From assembly GCA_030681645.1 (NCBI GenBank), contig JAUXRX010000009.1:310001-374000 (forward strand): a DNA stretch of 64,000 bases, read 5' to 3'. Made by a program: the position numbers and the translations under genes. Under the pieces are notes generated by a model. The model worked only from the letters and a program-made list of their open reading frames with translations, ran no database searches and was not told where the DNA came from. The stretch is from Archangium sp. GTDB lineage: Bacteria; Myxococcota; Myxococcia; Myxococcales; Myxococcaceae. Positions 62,701 to 64,000 of this stretch are shown here, one piece after another (position 1 is the first letter of the stretch; every line of letters begins with the position of its first letter).

Positions 62701-63069
62701 GGGCACGGCGATGAGGAAGACGTCCTTGAGGGGCTCGTTGACGGCGATCTGCACGAAGGCCGAGTCGCGGCCGCCGGCGCCGGTGGCGCGCAGCACGTAG
62801 AAAGCAGTGCGGGTGGGGGCGACGGTGGCGGTGCCGCTGTCGACGGCGCCTGCGAGCTGAATGGAGTTGCCCGAGTCGTCGGTCAGCTCGACCTTGGTGG
62901 CGCCGGTGGTGGTGAAGGTGAGCGTCACCTCTTCGCCGGGGGCGGTGCGGGTCTTGCTGGCGGTGAAGCTGCCGATGCGCGGGGCCTCGGGCGGCGGGGC
63001 CGGCTCGATGACGCGGCAGCTGGTTACGGCGAAGAGAACACCAAGTGCTACCGCGATGCGGGTCTGCAT
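59785..63069 (-). CDS. Giant Ig-like/lamin-tail lipoprotein (paralogue C)
   Basis: From ATG 63069 the 1094-residue lipoprotein (LFAVTSC) repeats the layout: Ig-like units (GEEVTLTFTTTGATKVEL, QAQLLWGAPGASTVTL), a nidogen-like module, a lamin-tail-like domain (WVELKNNADVAVDFDGLLVDS) and a final beta module with TIVTWENFRM. It ends SGLRFTPVP. It is first in transcription order, 15 nt before paralogue B. Confidence 0.82.
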   Translation of the reverse strand: MQTRIAVALGVLFAVTSCRVIEPAPPPEAPRIGSFTASKTRTAPGEEVTLTFTTTGATKVELTDDSGNSIQLAGAVDSGTATVAPTRTAFYVLRATGAGGRDSAFVQIAVNEPLKDVFLIAVPAAIDSGEQAQLLWGAPGASTVTLKTGAGTPAPLTGSTGTVTVTPAATEQYTLTAQGAPGTPPLTALAEIQVRPVLATAAVTATNGVLPGETLSFTWTTAGASRVTVSEQTFGQLTEVTDAASVTMGSFDYVVPAMLPNGITVSDGLPLRFVISATAGNTTVTKLLTQVVGNQPVIEQLDAPEFASTGRTFTVGWKTLNATRITITIGGLPVFQTLPNAQARVDQGTVALPVPTQQTEYTLIASNDSGVSTQRIFNVRPVLVPVINTYTLTPTINALGDPATARWTTTNAVRLQLRLENGPTLAVITTPSQVTSGSHVLTPATSARVVLEAYNAAGDVVTDVKSISFTGGAVTVNPTPVLRGAAATLNWTLAPGGVIETVGLATPAGPPVPASANWVDLTTVATAQELLIADPTNGSAKLTPPLGFRFPLLGQVRNELFVSVNGFITVTAPGALVANTDFTAAADTAPTMIAPFWDDLTMGMTSKVLYALQTATSGERYLVIQWDKFQIAGDANSELTFEVHLYETGQVAFIYQTLTGAVNSCTVGVKDTAYPLVQMFTYNSTTTVPSVYLELNYFSGGPADGTLNITAGRSKRIEFFGRTATGLVPASAELRSFGPGDVSITEAMPFPEASVSSLGQWVELKNNADVAVDFDGLLVDSTGSSVDGGYVIPAGTVVAPGGFLLLGQSLDLNDTGGAPVTQIATDLPLGPVDRVRVQLQGTALGQLAWDAGTPGTSILAPDSLLVASGQTFMCNRMTTFGPAGALGTPGAVNESCAPYAISSIAGNFVPAPPGSEILTGISSDDGYGDGTLPAPFTYFGAPHTSFSLSTNGFITLGHTLTSSYLGNDTTPSTSAPSGVIAIFWDDLVRDTGKNAMWRQGDRTIVTWENFRMIGTTAANTNINAQMHLLDTGVIEFHYGNVATTVTTQSTIDRVSGNSATIWLERPDGVIAVPHKINQLNGVVPNSGLRFTPVP

Positions 63070-63285
63070 GAATCCCTCGGATCAGGTGCGACGCGAGTGG
63101 TGGTGACTCGCGAGAATGCGAACGCCAGGACGAGGCGTGCCTCTATGAGCGCCACCGCCCCGAGTCAACCCGGCTTGCTTTCAGATGTAGGTTGAGCGGA
63201 ACCGGGGTGCGACACACGTCAGCGTCGGCCGGTTTCACCTCTCGAAGCTGCCCCTCGATGGCGAACGACTGGGTGCTTCCGAAGA

Positions 63286-63876
63286 TCACTGCTTCGGTGC
63301 CTCGAGGTGCGTCCAGAGGATCGGGTCGCCCTTGCGGAACGGCGCGAGCAGCTTCTTCCCCAGCGCCTGAGGTCGATCCTCCGTGCGCACCCACGACGGC
63401 GTGAGCAGCTCCGGCAGCACCCCGCGCTCCTCGACGTCGGCTTCGGTGAGCGAGCTGCCCGCGGTGACGTCGCCCTTCGCGAAGAGCATCACCTGCCGTT
63501 TCTTGCTCTCGAACTGGCTCCACAGCAGCGGATCTCCGGCCTGCAGCGGCACCAGCACCTTCGTGTTCACCACGTAGCTGGCGCTGTCCGGTTTGACGAC
63601 CGACGAGGTGACGAACTGCTCGGGGATCGAGCGCTGGCTGATCATGTCGAAGGTGACGACCGTGTCTTCCGCGATGTCGACGGCGGCCACCACCACCGGC
63701 ACCAGGTTCCAGCCCTTGCGTGCGTTCGCCGCCTCGCGCTTCACGTAGACGTAGCCCAGCGCACTGCCGAGGCACGTGATGAGGAGCCCGACGGCGAGCC
63801 CGATGCTGAGCCCGCTGACGAAGCCGGAGTTCCCCGTGCGTTGCTCGTGCGGATTCATCGGTGTCATGCCGCTCAT
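63286..63876 (-). CDS. SAF-domain / CpaB-like protein
   Basis: A 196-residue protein (ATG 63876, with alternatives at 63867 and 63858) with one N-terminal membrane helix (GLSIGLAVGLLITCLGSALGYVYV). Two SAF-like beta units follow (VPVVVAAVDIAEDTVVTFDMISQRSIPEQFV; VMLFAKGDVTAGSSLTEADVEERGVLPELL), each ending with a GDP(L/I)LW motif. This is the layout of CpaB/RcpC proteins of Flp-pilus assembly. No other pilus gene is visible in the window; the gene is divergent from the probable OmpA gene. Confidence 0.78.
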   Translation of the reverse strand: MSGMTPMNPHEQRTGNSGFVSGLSIGLAVGLLITCLGSALGYVYVKREAANARKGWNLVPVVVAAVDIAEDTVVTFDMISQRSIPEQFVTSSVVKPDSASYVVNTKVLVPLQAGDPLLWSQFESKKRQVMLFAKGDVTAGSSLTEADVEERGVLPELLTPSWVRTEDRPQALGKKLLAPFRKGDPILWTHLEAPKQ

Positions 63877-63892
63877 CTAGTACAGAGCGTCC

Positions 63893-64000
63893 ATGACCTC
63901 ACTGATCCCGCTGCTGGCCTCCCTCGTGCTCGGCGCCGACCCCGTCTACGAGCTCGAGGGCAACGAACTGAAGCTGCCGGGGCCGATGGTCTTCGCCACC
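63893..64000 (+). CDS. OmpA-family protein (N-terminus, continues beyond window)
   Basis: The ATG at 63893 opens a frame running through the right edge (36 codons). It begins with a signal peptide (MTSLIPLLASLVLGAD) followed by VYELEGNELKLPGPMVFAT, the typical lead-in of an OmpA peptidoglycan-binding domain in myxobacterial proteins. The rest is outside the window. Confidence 0.65.
   Translation, partial: MTSLIPLLASLVLGADPVYELEGNELKLPGPMVFAT

Overview
The window is high-GC DNA from a myxobacterium, probably suborder Cystobacterineae. The strongest evidence is a complete pomY-pomZ-pomX cell-division positioning cluster (20039-23828). Supporting signs are two proteins ending in MYXO-CTERM-like sorting tails, Cys-rich and Pro-Asp-Ala-Gly-rich surface lipoproteins, a Gld-type ABC operon, ECF-sigma/anti-sigma units, and frequent GTG/TTG starts with 1-4 nt start/stop overlaps. 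No rRNA, tRNA, CRISPR array, prophage or insertion sequence was seen.

Layout. 1-10.2 kb: the end of a pilin-like protein, a large DUF3857/transglutaminase lipoprotein, a metal module (MerC-like membrane protein, small conserved protein, Tat-exported Cys-rich copper-storage protein), then a minus-strand run of an acyl-carrier-like membrane protein, an outer-membrane barrel, a stalked MYXO-CTERM protein and a class III nucleotide cyclase. 10.2-15 kb: a Gld-type ABC transporter operon with a DUF4340 subunit. 15-17.3 kb: an ATPase fused to a PD-(D/E)XK-like nuclease domain behind a phased operator, then a VapBC-type toxin-antitoxin pair flanked by a direct repeat. 17.4-19.7 kb: an aromatic amino acid hydroxylase operon. 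20-23.8 kb: pomYZX. 23.9-30.3 kb: a minus-strand block with a hypothetical protein, a HopA1-family protein overlapping an APH-type kinase, an SDR and a membrane-anchored pseudokinase.

30.4-48.6 kb: surface and signalling genes. These are a Cys-rich beta-propeller-like lipoprotein, a TPR/PEGA protein, an Omp85-type barrel, a YfcE-like phosphoesterase, an HExxH metalloprotease with VCBS-like repeats, two tandem kelch lipoproteins leading into an ECF sigma/anti-sigma operon, a sulfatase, a response regulator with a LuxR-type partner, an M19 dipeptidase and a sterol desaturase. 49.2-63.1 kb: four giant secreted proteins in a row on the minus strand. One is a TIG-repeat MYXO-CTERM protein; three are paralogous lipoproteins of about 1,090 residues with Ig-like and lamin-tail-like domains. 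The window closes with a SAF/CpaB-like protein and the start of a probable OmpA-family gene.

The most interesting points are the HopA1-kinase pair (the enzyme pair used for Ser/Thr dehydration in thioamitide and class V lanthipeptide pathways, here with no recognisable precursor), the nuclease-ATPase with a 16-bp-phased operator, the direct repeat bracketing vapBC, the giant-lipoprotein triplication, an apparently permuted acyl-carrier-like protein, two degenerate enzymes (a pseudokinase and an HLFGH metalloprotease-like protein), and a palindromic repeat family inserted in frame inside genes, including pomY.
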